This document shows, piece after piece, positions 39,061-47,100 of a DNA stretch of 64,000 nt. A program made the translations under genes and the position numbers. This DNA comes from Litoditis marina (lineage: Eukaryota; Nematoda; Chromadorea; Rhabditida; Rhabditidae). The stretch lies in contig CAXIWQ010000412.1 in the NCBI GenBank assembly GCA_964036275.1, forward strand, positions 62,001 to 126,000. The letters run 5' to 3'. The stretch's first letter is position 1; each line of letters opens with the position of its first letter. The notes beneath the pieces are model-generated. The model was not told the origin of the DNA, searched no databases, and worked only from the letters and a program-made list of their open reading frames with translations.

Positions 39061-39796
39061 GGCAAAGAGTCAATAACCGCGTTAATTTATCTTTTGTGGC
39101 TGTGCGCCACAGAATATAAAGTCGTATTAGGTTTTTGTAGCTGGGAGCAACAGACTTGATAGCCGTATAAGCTTTTTCTGTAGCTGCAAGCCAAAGAGTC
39201 GATAACAGCGTTAATTCGTATTTTGTGGCTGTGCGCCACAGAATATATAGTCGTATTAGGTTCTTGTAGCTGTGAGCAACACACTTGGTAGCCGTATAAG
39301 CTTTTTTCTGTAGCTGCAAGCCAAAGAGTCGATAACAGCGTTAATTCGTATTTTGTGGCTGTGCGCCACAGAATAGATTGTCGTATTAGGTTTTTGTAGC
39401 TGGGAGCAACAGATTTGATAGCCGTATGAACTGTTCTCTGTAAATGCAAGCCAAAGAGTCGATAACCGCGTAAATTCGTATTTCGTGGCTGTGCGCCACA
39501 GAATAGATAGTCGTATTACTTTCTTGTAGCTGGGAGCAACAGACTTGATAGCCGTATAAACTTTTTTCTGTAGCTGCAAGGCAAAGAGGTAATAACCGCG
39601 TTAATTTGTCTTTTGTGGCTGTGCGCCACAGAATATAAAGTCGTATTAGGTTTTTGTAGCCATGAGCAACAGACTTGATAGCCGTATAAACTTTTTTCTG
39701 TAGCTGCAAGGCAAAATGTCAATAACCGCGTTAATTTGTCTTTTGTGGCTGTGCGCCACAGAATATAAAGTCGTATTAGGTTTTTGTAGCTGGGAG

Positions 39797-39800
39797 CAAC
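39797..39800. repeat. Target-site duplication, left copy (CAAC)
   Basis: CAAC next to the element is repeated at 44,176-44,179. Removing the element and one copy restores the normal satellite reading 'gagcaacagacttg'. Four bases is a usual duplication length for gypsy-type elements. Confidence 0.85.
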
Positions 39801-40154
39801 AGTTACTACCTGAAGGTAGAATAAAAACGGCAATAGGAAAATAAGAGGTAAGAGTATGGTAGAAAACCAATATTCTCTCAAAACACGAACAATTGGCTCT
39901 TTTACTTTATATGAAAACCCACAAGCAGCCACAGAACAATATAGAAAATATATATCAAAAACTAACAACAACCACGCACTTGATGATGCAAGAACGTACA
40001 AAGAATTAAAAACAACGGTATCACTGTTGACGATCATGATGACCCGCCGCCCATTGGCTAAACGGCATACAAACGGTAAACAACGGGCACGCCCGTTGGA
40101 AACAAATATAAAACATCAAATCAATATTACAACATCAAACTCTTGTCTTCAACA
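39801..40154 (-). repeat. 3' LTR (354 bp)
   Basis: Read on the minus strand it begins TGTTGAAG and ends GTAACT. It matches the other LTR over its whole length except one base at 40,145. On the side away from the element it abuts satellite sequence at the CAAC duplication. Confidence 0.95.
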
Positions 40155-40233
40155 ACCCCGGGGGCCGCTGAGCTGGCGCCTCGACAGCGTCAATGGGAAA
40201 CTGTTACTGAAGATGAAACTGTGTGTCGAATGC
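40155..40233 (-). other. Short region between ORF3 and the 3' LTR; polypurine tract not evident
   Basis: A purine-rich plus-strand primer is expected just before the 3' LTR. The minus strand here ends GGCCCCCGGGGT before the LTR's TGTTG; only GGGG is purine. This is atypical, so either a very short tract serves or the region has been altered. Confidence 0.4.
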
Positions 40234-41358
40234 TTAGCTGCGTCTGGGCTGTTTGTACGACTCCACCCTTCTCTCGTCAGATGTTTCTCGGCGGTCGAAT
40301 CTTCGGCGGATACCTCTGGAGTTCTGGCGGCCTCGGCTGTCACCAGTACTGTGGTGGTTGATCTGTCTGGCGCGACTGTTGTTGGTACGGAATTGGTTGT
40401 CGGATGCTCCGATAGGCTGGCCGTTCGATGATGCGGGGCTCGTTCCAAGACTGAGGAAGTTGTGGACATCGGCTGCGGGGGCACTGGCTGGTCGGCTCAC
40501 GGATACTTCGGCTGGTTGGCTGGGAGTCTTGTTTTCCTGGATGACACTGAACTTCGGGAGCGGCGTCGACGTGTCTTTCAGGGCAACAGCTAGGTTCCGG
40601 AAGTAGACGTTCATTTGGTGCGTTGTCAGCGGGTCAAAACCCCTTTCTCTCGGTTCCACTCCCAATATGGCATGGATATCTTCAACTCGGTGGGTGTGAT
40701 CCTCTCCTGGATAGAAAGATCGGAGTAGATGTGGCTCCCCCAGGTCTCCATTTCTCTTCTTCAGTTTCTCGGTCTCGTCTGCGAACACCGCGAATAAATC
40801 TCCGTCAAATCTTCTGCACCATGGTGCAGGCACCAAAGCTCCTCTGATTTGCTGCGTCTGAATCGCGTTGTCGATTTTCTTGAGAGACCCCATGACATGA
40901 TGTCGTGGGATCTTTGATGGACCCACGATGATGATGTATTTGTAGCACTGCGTGTGCACAACTCCGGCAATGTCGTCACTCATTCGGTCGTAGAGGTACA
41001 GGTGGGTTCCTACGAAGTCGAAACGGCTCTTCGCGTTTCTGAACAAATCTCCCGGCAGGAATAAAGCCAAAGTCCTTGTGTTGGGAACTCCTTTTGATCC
41101 GTCTACAGGGATTTGGTCCGACTGTACCAACTTCCAAGCGTGCTGGAACATATCACACGGTGGTATTCCTTGTTCCTCGACGTAGTATGGAGTTATGATG
41201 TCCTGCCGTTTTGTTGAGGAAGTGCACACAATGTTTTCGAAAGAAATCCATAGCGATGCAGAGTCCTCGCGTCGTGAAATGAGGATTGGAGTAGTCGTGC
41301 GTTCTCCGTTCCTTGTCCTGCGGCTCAATCGTGATATCTTGCGAAATTGATGCCACAT
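40234..41358 (-). CDS. Retrotransposon ORF3, unrecognised protein (up to 374 aa)
   Basis: I do not recognise this protein. It is an uninterrupted frame, the third of the three minus-strand frames used by the element. Residues about 45-270 look globular, with FLPGDLFRNAKSRFDFVGTH, YKYIIIVG and RVEDIHAILG. Residues 270-325 are Ser/Pro/Ala-rich, and 325-374 are rich in Arg (RGIRRRFDRR near 348-357), suggesting nucleic-acid binding. There is no signal peptide or membrane segment, so it does not look like an envelope protein, and no CCHC motif. Two starts are possible: the first Met at 41,358, overlapping pol, or Met70 at 41,151, one base after the pol TGA (TGATATG), giving 305 aa. Expression could be by spliced RNA or restart after pol. 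That it is functional is inference from frame length. Confidence 0.6.
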   Translation of the reverse strand: MWHQFRKISRLSRRTRNGERTTTPILISRREDSASLWISFENIVCTSSTKRQDIITPYYVEEQGIPPCDMFQHAWKLVQSDQIPVDGSKGVPNTRTLALFLPGDLFRNAKSRFDFVGTHLYLYDRMSDDIAGVVHTQCYKYIIIVGPSKIPRHHVMGSLKKIDNAIQTQQIRGALVPAPWCRRFDGDLFAVFADETEKLKKRNGDLGEPHLLRSFYPGEDHTHRVEDIHAILGVEPRERGFDPLTTHQMNVYFRNLAVALKDTSTPLPKFSVIQENKTPSQPAEVSVSRPASAPAADVHNFLSLGTSPASSNGQPIGASDNQFRTNNSRARQINHHSTGDSRGRQNSRGIRRRFDRRETSDERRVESYKQPRRS

Positions 41359-41929
41359 GCGCTAGTAGGAGAAACCCCTTGACGGGCATTGACGCTACGG
41401 ACAGTGGTGCATCCCCCAGTGCGTCCTTCATAGTCATCTTCAGAATAGGGCACTCGGGTTTGTACGATAGCCCCATTATACCCTGTATCTCCTGGTTATT
41501 GCAGATGAACTTGGGGTGGCCGGGATCCTGGTGTAGCAACTGTACCGTCTCCTTCCTGCAAAAGTAACTGTTATGCTCGTCCTCCTTCTCGACTATGTTC
41601 ACCTTCTTGTTTGTCACCCTTTTTCTTTTCTGTTTTGTGATCAGAGGTGTGTTATCAATTTCTACTGGCACGGACACCAACAGATCAAAATTTATCCGTA
41701 TGGGTTCTTGTTTCTCGTCTATTCCCGTGATGAGCGCTGAGTTGTCGCTTGTCTCTATCACTCTGTATGGTCCCGTGAAGTCAAATGTCAATTTTGGATG
41801 TGTCGATTTTCCTTTTGTTGTTGGCATTTTCATGTATACCCTTTCTCCAATTTTCGGATAACTTTTCGTTCCTGTTGCATTCTTTGTATCATAGTACTCT
41901 TTTGCTTTTTCCCTCGCGCTGTCATTTTT
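41153..41929 (-). pseudogene. pol: Integrase C-terminal remnant of pol
   Basis: The frame is one base ahead of gag. From about 41,929 it reads NDSAREKAKEYYD, then YPKIGERVYMKMP, then HPKLTFDFTGPYRVIE and a short strand-rich segment ending in FDLLVSVP. This is the typical integrase region after the catalytic core in gypsy-like pol proteins. A tail of about 165 residues follows; I see no chromodomain signature in it. The zinc-binding and DDE parts of integrase and everything upstream in pol are missing. The fragment has no start of its own: its first Met is inside the domain at 41,833. The last 206 bp overlap ORF3 in another frame, and the stop is TGA at 41,153-41,155. Confidence 0.8.
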
Positions 41930-43325
41930 CGAGTTCCAAACAGAATTTTGCTATAGACTGCCCTGACCGCATTTTCAAATTTCTCCATTGCTCAATTGCC
42001 TTCAGCCTCGAAATTTTCTCTGTACCGCGCAACCTATTTCTCATCGCTGACACCAATTTGTCAAAGGATCCATTACGCTCGTGTTCTGCTAGCGTTGTAT
42101 AATGTGCCTTGGCGTTCCCCGTCAACAAATCCTTCAATAGGCCCTTCAGTTGAGAGTTATCCCAGGAGTTCTTAGGGTATCGTAGCAAAAACGATTCCAC
42201 AAATTCGCTCCAGTTTTCCCCCTTTTCCCCGCTGAACTGTTCCAATTTCGGTACTGCCTGAGATTTTATCAATTGTACAATTGCCTGCGTCATTCCGTCT
42301 GTTTCTCTCCCTTGTGTCGTATTGTGTCTGTTTTCTCTTGGTTCAATATTGTATACTGGACTGCGAGGTCTCTGCCGCACAGTATCACTGACAAAATGAT
42401 CAATCGTACCTTGTGTTTCCATTCGGGATCTTTCCAGTCTTGTTGGGCTCCGGGTTGACAGTCTTCGGGACAGTTGGCCCTGGTGGTCCCAGGAGTTGGT
42501 CCTCGATCTCTGCATCTGCAACATATTGTCAATTTCATTGTCTCTTTCCACTTCTTCCCTGTCTTCCATCTCCAACTCTTGTTGAGCTTCTTCATAGAAA
42601 TTATCCTGCTCACCAATATGATCTCCTCCCCCATCGCCATCGAGTAGATTGTCGACCGCAATGTCAGGTATCGATTCCTGTAATTGATCGATTTGTTCAG
42701 AATGACGATAATCTTCTAGTTCTGCTACAACCCTATCACATTCCTCAATTATCTGATCATGGTCGCAATTGAAAGCATTAGCTAGAGATTCAATTGTCTC
42801 CTGTTTCCCTTCCACCTGTGCTATCACTTCTTCCTCCTGACATCCCAGTACGTTGCATAATTGTTTTATCAATGTTCTGTCCCTCCTTGCATTTGTGACT
42901 AACATTCTCAATTTCTGTTCCGTCTGAATATTCATACGCATTAACCCTTGAGCTATTCCCTCGTCAATTAGCGCATGTCCCTCGCATCTCCTCATTACAT
43001 TACGTAGCATCTGTGTAGCATCACTGGCTTGGTTCCGAATTGGTTGCATCAGCCTTTCCCGTTCATCACCTATGCGCCTTGTATGTGCTATCACCTCTTC
43101 CGCCCGTACTGTAATTCTATTGATCTGCTTTTCAATCGCTACTAGTTCCTTCTGCGGCATGATAGTTTCATTCATTCTACCCTGTCCAGAACGAACGCTC
43201 GCGCTCTCATCCAAAACTCGCGTGTATCGACTTGATGATCGTGCAGTACTCACCGATGGTGCTGTTCCTCCAGGTGGCACCTTTCCGCTTCCTCCTTCTC
43301 CCTTGTTTGAATCACTTCCGGTCAT
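41922..43325 (-). pseudogene. gag: Truncated gag polyprotein (467 aa)
   Basis: Gag forms the particle that packages element RNA. The start chosen is the first Met after the leader. The protein has a Gly/Ser/Pro-rich N-terminus (about 1-50), a charged, likely helical or coiled-coil region (about 55-215), an acidic stretch (about 225-280), an Arg/Ser-rich linker, and a capsid-like retrotransposon gag segment at about 357-467 with FSGEKGENWSEFVESFLLRY and AIEQWRNLKMRSGQSIAKF. It stops right after FCLELEK, in the middle of the usual gag fold, and has no CCHC zinc knuckle. The stop comes from fusion to integrase sequence in another frame, so this is a deletion product, not a natural C-terminus. 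The capsid segment resembles nematode gypsy-like gag proteins (recognition only). Confidence 0.8.
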
Positions 43326-43804
43326 TCTGCAATATTCCTGTTGATGATTGAATACTTCCCAAAAAAATGGGCAGCACTTCCACCTTCCTCGCCAAAATTC
43401 CTATCAATCAAACTCTCTGGTCAGTCTTATTCCTTTTGGGAATAGCTTTCCAAATAATTCAATTGGAGGCCACTTCGGCGGGGTCGGTGACGATACCTAC
43501 GGTCGCTTACTGACCTGAGTATCTCACAACAAACAATAAACTGATCCCTGCTTGACAAGTCACAGTGTTACTACGCCCAGCTTGACCAGACGTAGCCCAA
43601 ACAACAATGTCGATCTCTTCGTACCAGAGATATTTGTCGACTAATACAATGCCGATCCCTTCGTACAAGAGATATACCGGCGACACAATGATAGAGGACA
43701 GAGACAGAGAGAGAGTAAACGCGAAAGTGAATGCACCCTTTGTTTTGGTTGTTGATGGCTCAAATATCGCAAAAGAAAACCGAGTCCGCCCCTTTTTACC
43801 TATT
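43326..43804 (-). other. Retrotransposon untranslated leader
   Basis: About 480 bp between the primer-binding site and the gag start. It contains an imperfect 42 bp direct repeat (43,605-43,646 and 43,647-43,688, each starting caatg[tc]cgatc), a purine-rich stretch near 43,694-43,714 on the plus strand, and a good splice-donor match (CAG before GTCAGT on the minus strand, exon end at 43,515). I see no convincing coding sequence; an open frame running from the LTR through here crosses the primer-binding site and is discounted. Confidence 0.6.
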
Positions 43805-43821
43805 GAGCGGTTCGGCCCCCA
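43805..43821 (-). other. Candidate primer-binding site
   Basis: Immediately after the 5' LTR the minus strand reads TGGGGGCCGAACCGCTC. A leading TGG complementary to a tRNA 3' CCA end, at zero spacing from the LTR, is the expected arrangement. I could not assign the complementary tRNA. Confidence 0.6.
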
Positions 43822-43826
43822 AGTTA

Positions 43827-43840
43827 CTACCTGAAGGTAG
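43827..43840. other. Inverted repeat at the LTR U5 end
   Basis: CTACCT and AGGTAG are 6 bp arms with a 2 bp spacer, 5 bp from the LTR terminus. The copy in the 3' LTR is at 39,806-39,819. In RNA it could fold just upstream of the primer-binding site. Confidence 0.6.
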
Positions 43841-43926
43841 AATAAAAACGGCAATAGGAAAATAAGAGGTAAGAGTATGGTAGAAAACCAATATTCTCTC
43901 AAAACACGAACAATTGGCTCTTTTAC

Positions 43927-43932
43927 TTTATA
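43927..43932 (-). promoter_or_regulatory. TATA-like box in the 5' LTR
   Basis: TATAAA within CATATAAAGT on the minus strand, about 105 bp before the LTR end. This leaves room for a start site about 25-30 bp downstream and an R-U5 region of about 75 bp. The copy in the 3' LTR is at 39,906-39,911. Confidence 0.5.
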
Positions 43933-44067
43933 TGAAAACCCACAAGCAGCCACAGAACAATATAGAAAATATATATCAAAAACTAACAACAACCACGCAC
44001 TTGATGATGCAAGAACGTACAAAGAATTAAAAACAACGGTATCACTGTTGACGATCATGATGACCCG

Positions 44068-44078
44068 CCGCCCATTGG
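44068..44078 (-). promoter_or_regulatory. CCAAT box and GC box in the 5' LTR
   Basis: On the minus strand the LTR reads AGCCAATGGGCGGCGGG, so a CCAAT motif (44,074-44,078) abuts a GGGCGG motif (44,068-44,073) about 140 bp upstream of the TATA-like sequence. The order fits a U3 promoter. The same motifs are in the 3' LTR near 40,047-40,057. Motif matches only. Confidence 0.45.
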
Positions 44079-44101
44079 CTAAACGGCATACAAACGGTAA
44101 A

Positions 44102-44119
44102 CAACGGGCACGCCCGTTG
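44102..44119. other. Inverted repeat in LTR U3
   Basis: CAACGGGC and GCCCGTTG form 8 bp perfect arms around a 2 bp spacer. The same sequence is at 40,081-40,098 in the other LTR. It lies upstream of the CCAAT/GC motifs and could be a regulator site, which is inference. Confidence 0.6.
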
Positions 44120-44175
44120 GAAACAAATATAAAACATCAAATCAATATTACAACATCAAACTCTTATCTTCAACA

Positions 44176-44179
44176 CAAC
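44176..44179. repeat. Target-site duplication, right copy (CAAC)
   Basis: Matches the CAAC at 39,797-39,800. It is followed by 'agacttgttagcc', the normal continuation of the interrupted A sub-unit. Confidence 0.85.
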
Positions 44180-47100
44180 AGACTTGTTAGCCGTATAAGC
44201 TTTTTCTGTAGCTGCAAGCCAAAGAGTCGATAACAGCGTTAATTCGTATTTTGTGGCTGTGCGCCACAGAATATATAGTCGTATTAGGTTTTTGTAGCTG
44301 GGAGCAACATACTTGATAGCCGTATAAACTTTTTTCTGTAGCTGCACGGCAAAGAGTCGATAACAGCGTTAATTCGTATTTTGTGGCTGTGCGCCACAGA
44401 ATAGATTGTCGTATTAGGTTTTTGTAGCTGGGAGCAACAGACTTGATAGCCGTATAAGCTTTTTCTGTAGCTGCAAGCCAAAGAGTCGATAACAGCGTTA
44501 ATTCGTATTTTGTGGCTGTGCGCCACAGAATATATAGTCGTATTAGGTTCTTGTAGCTGTGAGCAACATACTTGATAGCCGTATAAACTTTTTTCTGTAG
44601 CTGCACGGCAAAGAGTCGATAACCGCGTTAATTTGTCTTTTGTGGCTGTGCGCCACAGAATATAAAGTCGTATTAGGTTTTTGTAGCTGGGAGCAACAGA
44701 CTTGTTAGCCGTATAAGCTTTTTCTGTAGCTGCAAGCCAAAGAGTCGATAACAGCGTTAATTCGTATTTTGTGGCTGTGCGCCACAGAATAGATTGTCGT
44801 ATTAGGTTTTTGTAGCTGGGAGCAACAGATTTGATAGCCGTATGAACTGTTCTCTGTAAATGCAAGCCAAAGAGTCGATAACCGCGTAAATTCGTATTTC
44901 GTGGCTGTGCGCCACAGAATATAAAGTCGTATTAGGTTTTTGTAGCTGGGAGCAACATACTTGATAGCCGTATAAGCTCTTTCTGTAGCTGCAAGCCAAA
45001 GAGTCGATAACAGCGTTAATTCGTATTTTGTGGCTGTGCGCCACAGAATATATAGTCGTATTAGGTTCTTGTAGCTGTGAGCAACACACTTGGTAGCCGT
45101 ATAAGCTTTTTTCTGTAGCTGCAAGCCAAAGAGTCGATAACAGCGTTAATTCGTATTTTGTGGCTGTGCGCCACAGAATAGATTGTCGTATTAGGTTTTT
45201 GTAGCTGGGAGCAACAGATTTGATAGCCGTATGAACTTTTTCCTGTAGCTGCAAGGCAAAGAGTCAATAACCGCGTTAATTTATCTTTTGTGGCTGTGCG
45301 CCACAGAATATAAAGTCGTATTAGGTTTTTGTAGCTGGGAGCAACAGACTTGATAGCCGTATAAGCTTTTTCTGTAGCTGCAAGCCAAAGAGTCGATAAC
45401 AGCGTTAATTCGTATTTTGTGGCTGTGCGCCACAGAATATATAGTCGTATTAGGTTCTTGTAGCTGTGAGCAACACACTTGGTAGCCGTATAAGCTTTTT
45501 TCTGTAGCTGCAAGCCAAAGAGTCGATAACAGCGTTAATTCGTATTTTGTGGCTGTGCGCCACAGAATATATTGTCGTATTAGGTTTTTGTAGCTGGGAG
45601 CAACAGATTTGATAGCCGTATGAACTGTTCTCTGTAAATGCAAGCCAAAGAGTCGATAACCGCGTAAATTCGTATTTCGTGGCTGTGCGCCACAGAATAG
45701 ATAGTCGTATTACTTTCTTGTAGCTGGGAGCAACAGACTTGATAGCCGTATAAACTTTTTTCTGTAGCTGCAAGGCAAAGAGGTAATAACCGCGTTAATT
45801 TGTCTTTTGTGGCTGTGCGCCACAGAATATAAAGTCGTATTAGGTTTTTGTAGCCATGAGCAACAGACTTGATAGCCGTATAAACTTTTTTCTGTAGCTG
45901 CAAGGCAAAGAGTCAATAACCGCGTTAATTTGTCTTTTGTGGCTGTGCGCCACAGAATATAAAGTCGTATTAGGTTTTTGTAGCTGGGAGCAACAGACTT
46001 GTTAGCCGTATAAGCTTTTTCTGTAGCTGCAAGCCAAAGAGTCGATAACAGCGTTAATTCGTATTTTGTGGCTGTGCGCCACAGAATATATAGTCGTATT
46101 AGGTTTTTGTAGCTGGGAGCAACATACTTGATAGCCGTATAAACTTTTTTCTGTAGCTGCACGGCAAAGAGTCGATAACAGCGTTAATTCGTATTTTGTG
46201 GCTGTGCGCCACAGAATAGATTGTCGTATTAGGTTTTTGTAGCTGGGAGCAACAGACTTGATAGCCGTATAAGCTTTTTCTGTAGCTGCAAGCCAAAGAG
46301 TCGATAACAGCGTTAATTCGTATTTTGTGGCTGTGCGCCACAGAATATATAGTCGTATTAGGTTCTTGTAGCTGTGAGCAACACACTTGGTAGCCGTATA
46401 AGCTTTTTTTCTGTAGCTGCAAGCCAAAGAGTCGATAACAGCGTTAATTCGTATTTTGTGGCTGTGCGCCACAGAATAGATTGTCGTATTAGGTTTTTGT
46501 AGCTGGGAGCAACAGATTTGATAGCCGTATGAACTGTTCTCTGTAAATGCAAGCCAAAGAGTCGATAACCGCATAAATTCGTATTTCGTGGCTGTGCGCC
46601 ACAGAATATAAAGTCGTATTAGGTTTTTGTAGCTGGGAGCAACATACTTGATAGCCGTATAAGCTCTTTCTGTAGCTGCAAGCCAAAGAGTCGATAACAG
46701 CGTTAATTCGTATTTTGTGGCTGTGCGCCACAGAATATATAGTCGTATTAGGTTCTTGTAGCTGTGAGCAACACACTTGGTAGCCGTATAAGCTTTTTTC
46801 TGTAGCTGCAAGCCAAAGAGTCGATAACAGCGTTAATTCGTATTTTGTGGCTGTGCGCCACAGAATAGATTGTCGTATTAGGTTTTTGTAGCTGGGAGCA
46901 ACAGATTTGATAGCCGTATGAACTTTTTCCTGTAGCTGCAAGGCAAATAGTCAATAACCGCGTTAATTTATCTTTTGTGGCTGTGCGCCACAGAATATAA
47001 AGTCGTATTAGGTTTTTGTAGCTGGGAGCAACAGACTTGATAGCCGTATAAGCTTTTTCTGTAGCTGCAAGCCAAAGAGTCGATAACAGCGTTAATTCGT

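Larger units (their letters stand above)
1..39800. repeat. Satellite array, left arm (129-130 bp monomers, about 306 copies)
   Basis: A head-to-tail tandem repeat fills this stretch without a break and runs off the left edge of the window. Landmarks recur every 129-131 bp in one orientation: 'gtcgtattaggttt', 'gatagccgtat', 'gtagctgcaag' and 'gtggctgtgcgccacag'. Monomers differ by scattered substitutions, by the length of a T tract after 'gtataaac/gtataagc' (usually 5-9 T), and by a few truncated copies. The minus strand has long open frames because the monomer has few stops there, but 130 is not a multiple of three, so the frame shifts at each monomer and no protein is implied. Function is unknown; arrays of this kind are usual in centromeric or other heterochromatin, which is inference here. 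The copy number is length divided by monomer size. Confidence 0.98.
39801..44175 (-). mobile_element. Internally deleted Ty3/gypsy-like LTR retrotransposon
   Basis: A 4,375 bp element inserted in the satellite and read on the minus strand: 354 bp LTR, 3,667 bp internal region, 354 bp LTR, flanked by a 4 bp duplication. In order it has a primer-binding site, a long leader, a truncated gag, an integrase C-terminal tail and a third ORF. Protease, reverse transcriptase, RNase H and the integrase catalytic core are absent, so it is non-autonomous. The LTRs differ at one visible position (40,145 against 44,166), implying recent insertion. Assignment to the gypsy-like class rests on the integrase tail (the GPYRV region) and the gag capsid segment. 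The resemblance to nematode Cer-type elements is from recognition, not a search. BEL/Pao is the alternative. Confidence 0.93.
43822..44175 (-). repeat. 5' LTR (354 bp)
   Basis: Same ends as the 3' LTR, TGTTGAAG to GTAACT on the minus strand. Its last base is immediately followed by the primer-binding site, which fixes the orientation. It holds the promoter motifs listed separately and two short inverted repeats. Confidence 0.95.

Noticed and set aside
1..39800. CRISPR-like array
   Set aside because: The repeats are continuous, with no unique spacers between short identical repeats and no cas genes. The unit is a whole 130 bp satellite monomer.
40149..40484. A 111-codon minus-strand frame overlapping the end of ORF3
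   Set aside because: It is low-complexity Ser/Thr/Pro sequence in another frame of the ORF3 tail. ORF3 is much longer and covers the region.
40234..41358. ORF3 as an envelope gene
   Set aside because: No signal peptide, transmembrane segment, cleavage site or cysteine pattern is visible, and the C-terminus is Arg-rich and disordered.
41153..41833. Chromodomain at the C-terminus of the integrase remnant, which could target heterochromatin
   Set aside because: The tail after the GPYRV region lacks the aromatic cage and the YLVKWKG-like segment. No chromodomain can be supported.
39856..42772. Plus-strand open frames inside the element (39,856-40,431, 40,253-40,606, 41,595-41,861, 41,785-42,102, 42,413-42,772)
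   Set aside because: They are antisense to gag, the integrase tail and ORF3, short, and without recognisable domains.
43507..44058. 183-codon minus-strand frame with hydrophobic stretches spanning the 5' LTR and leader; a similar frame at 39,516-40,037
   Set aside because: It runs across U3, R-U5 and the primer-binding site, and in the 3' LTR it continues into satellite. The hydrophobic look comes from T-rich LTR sequence. Not a signal peptide or envelope gene.
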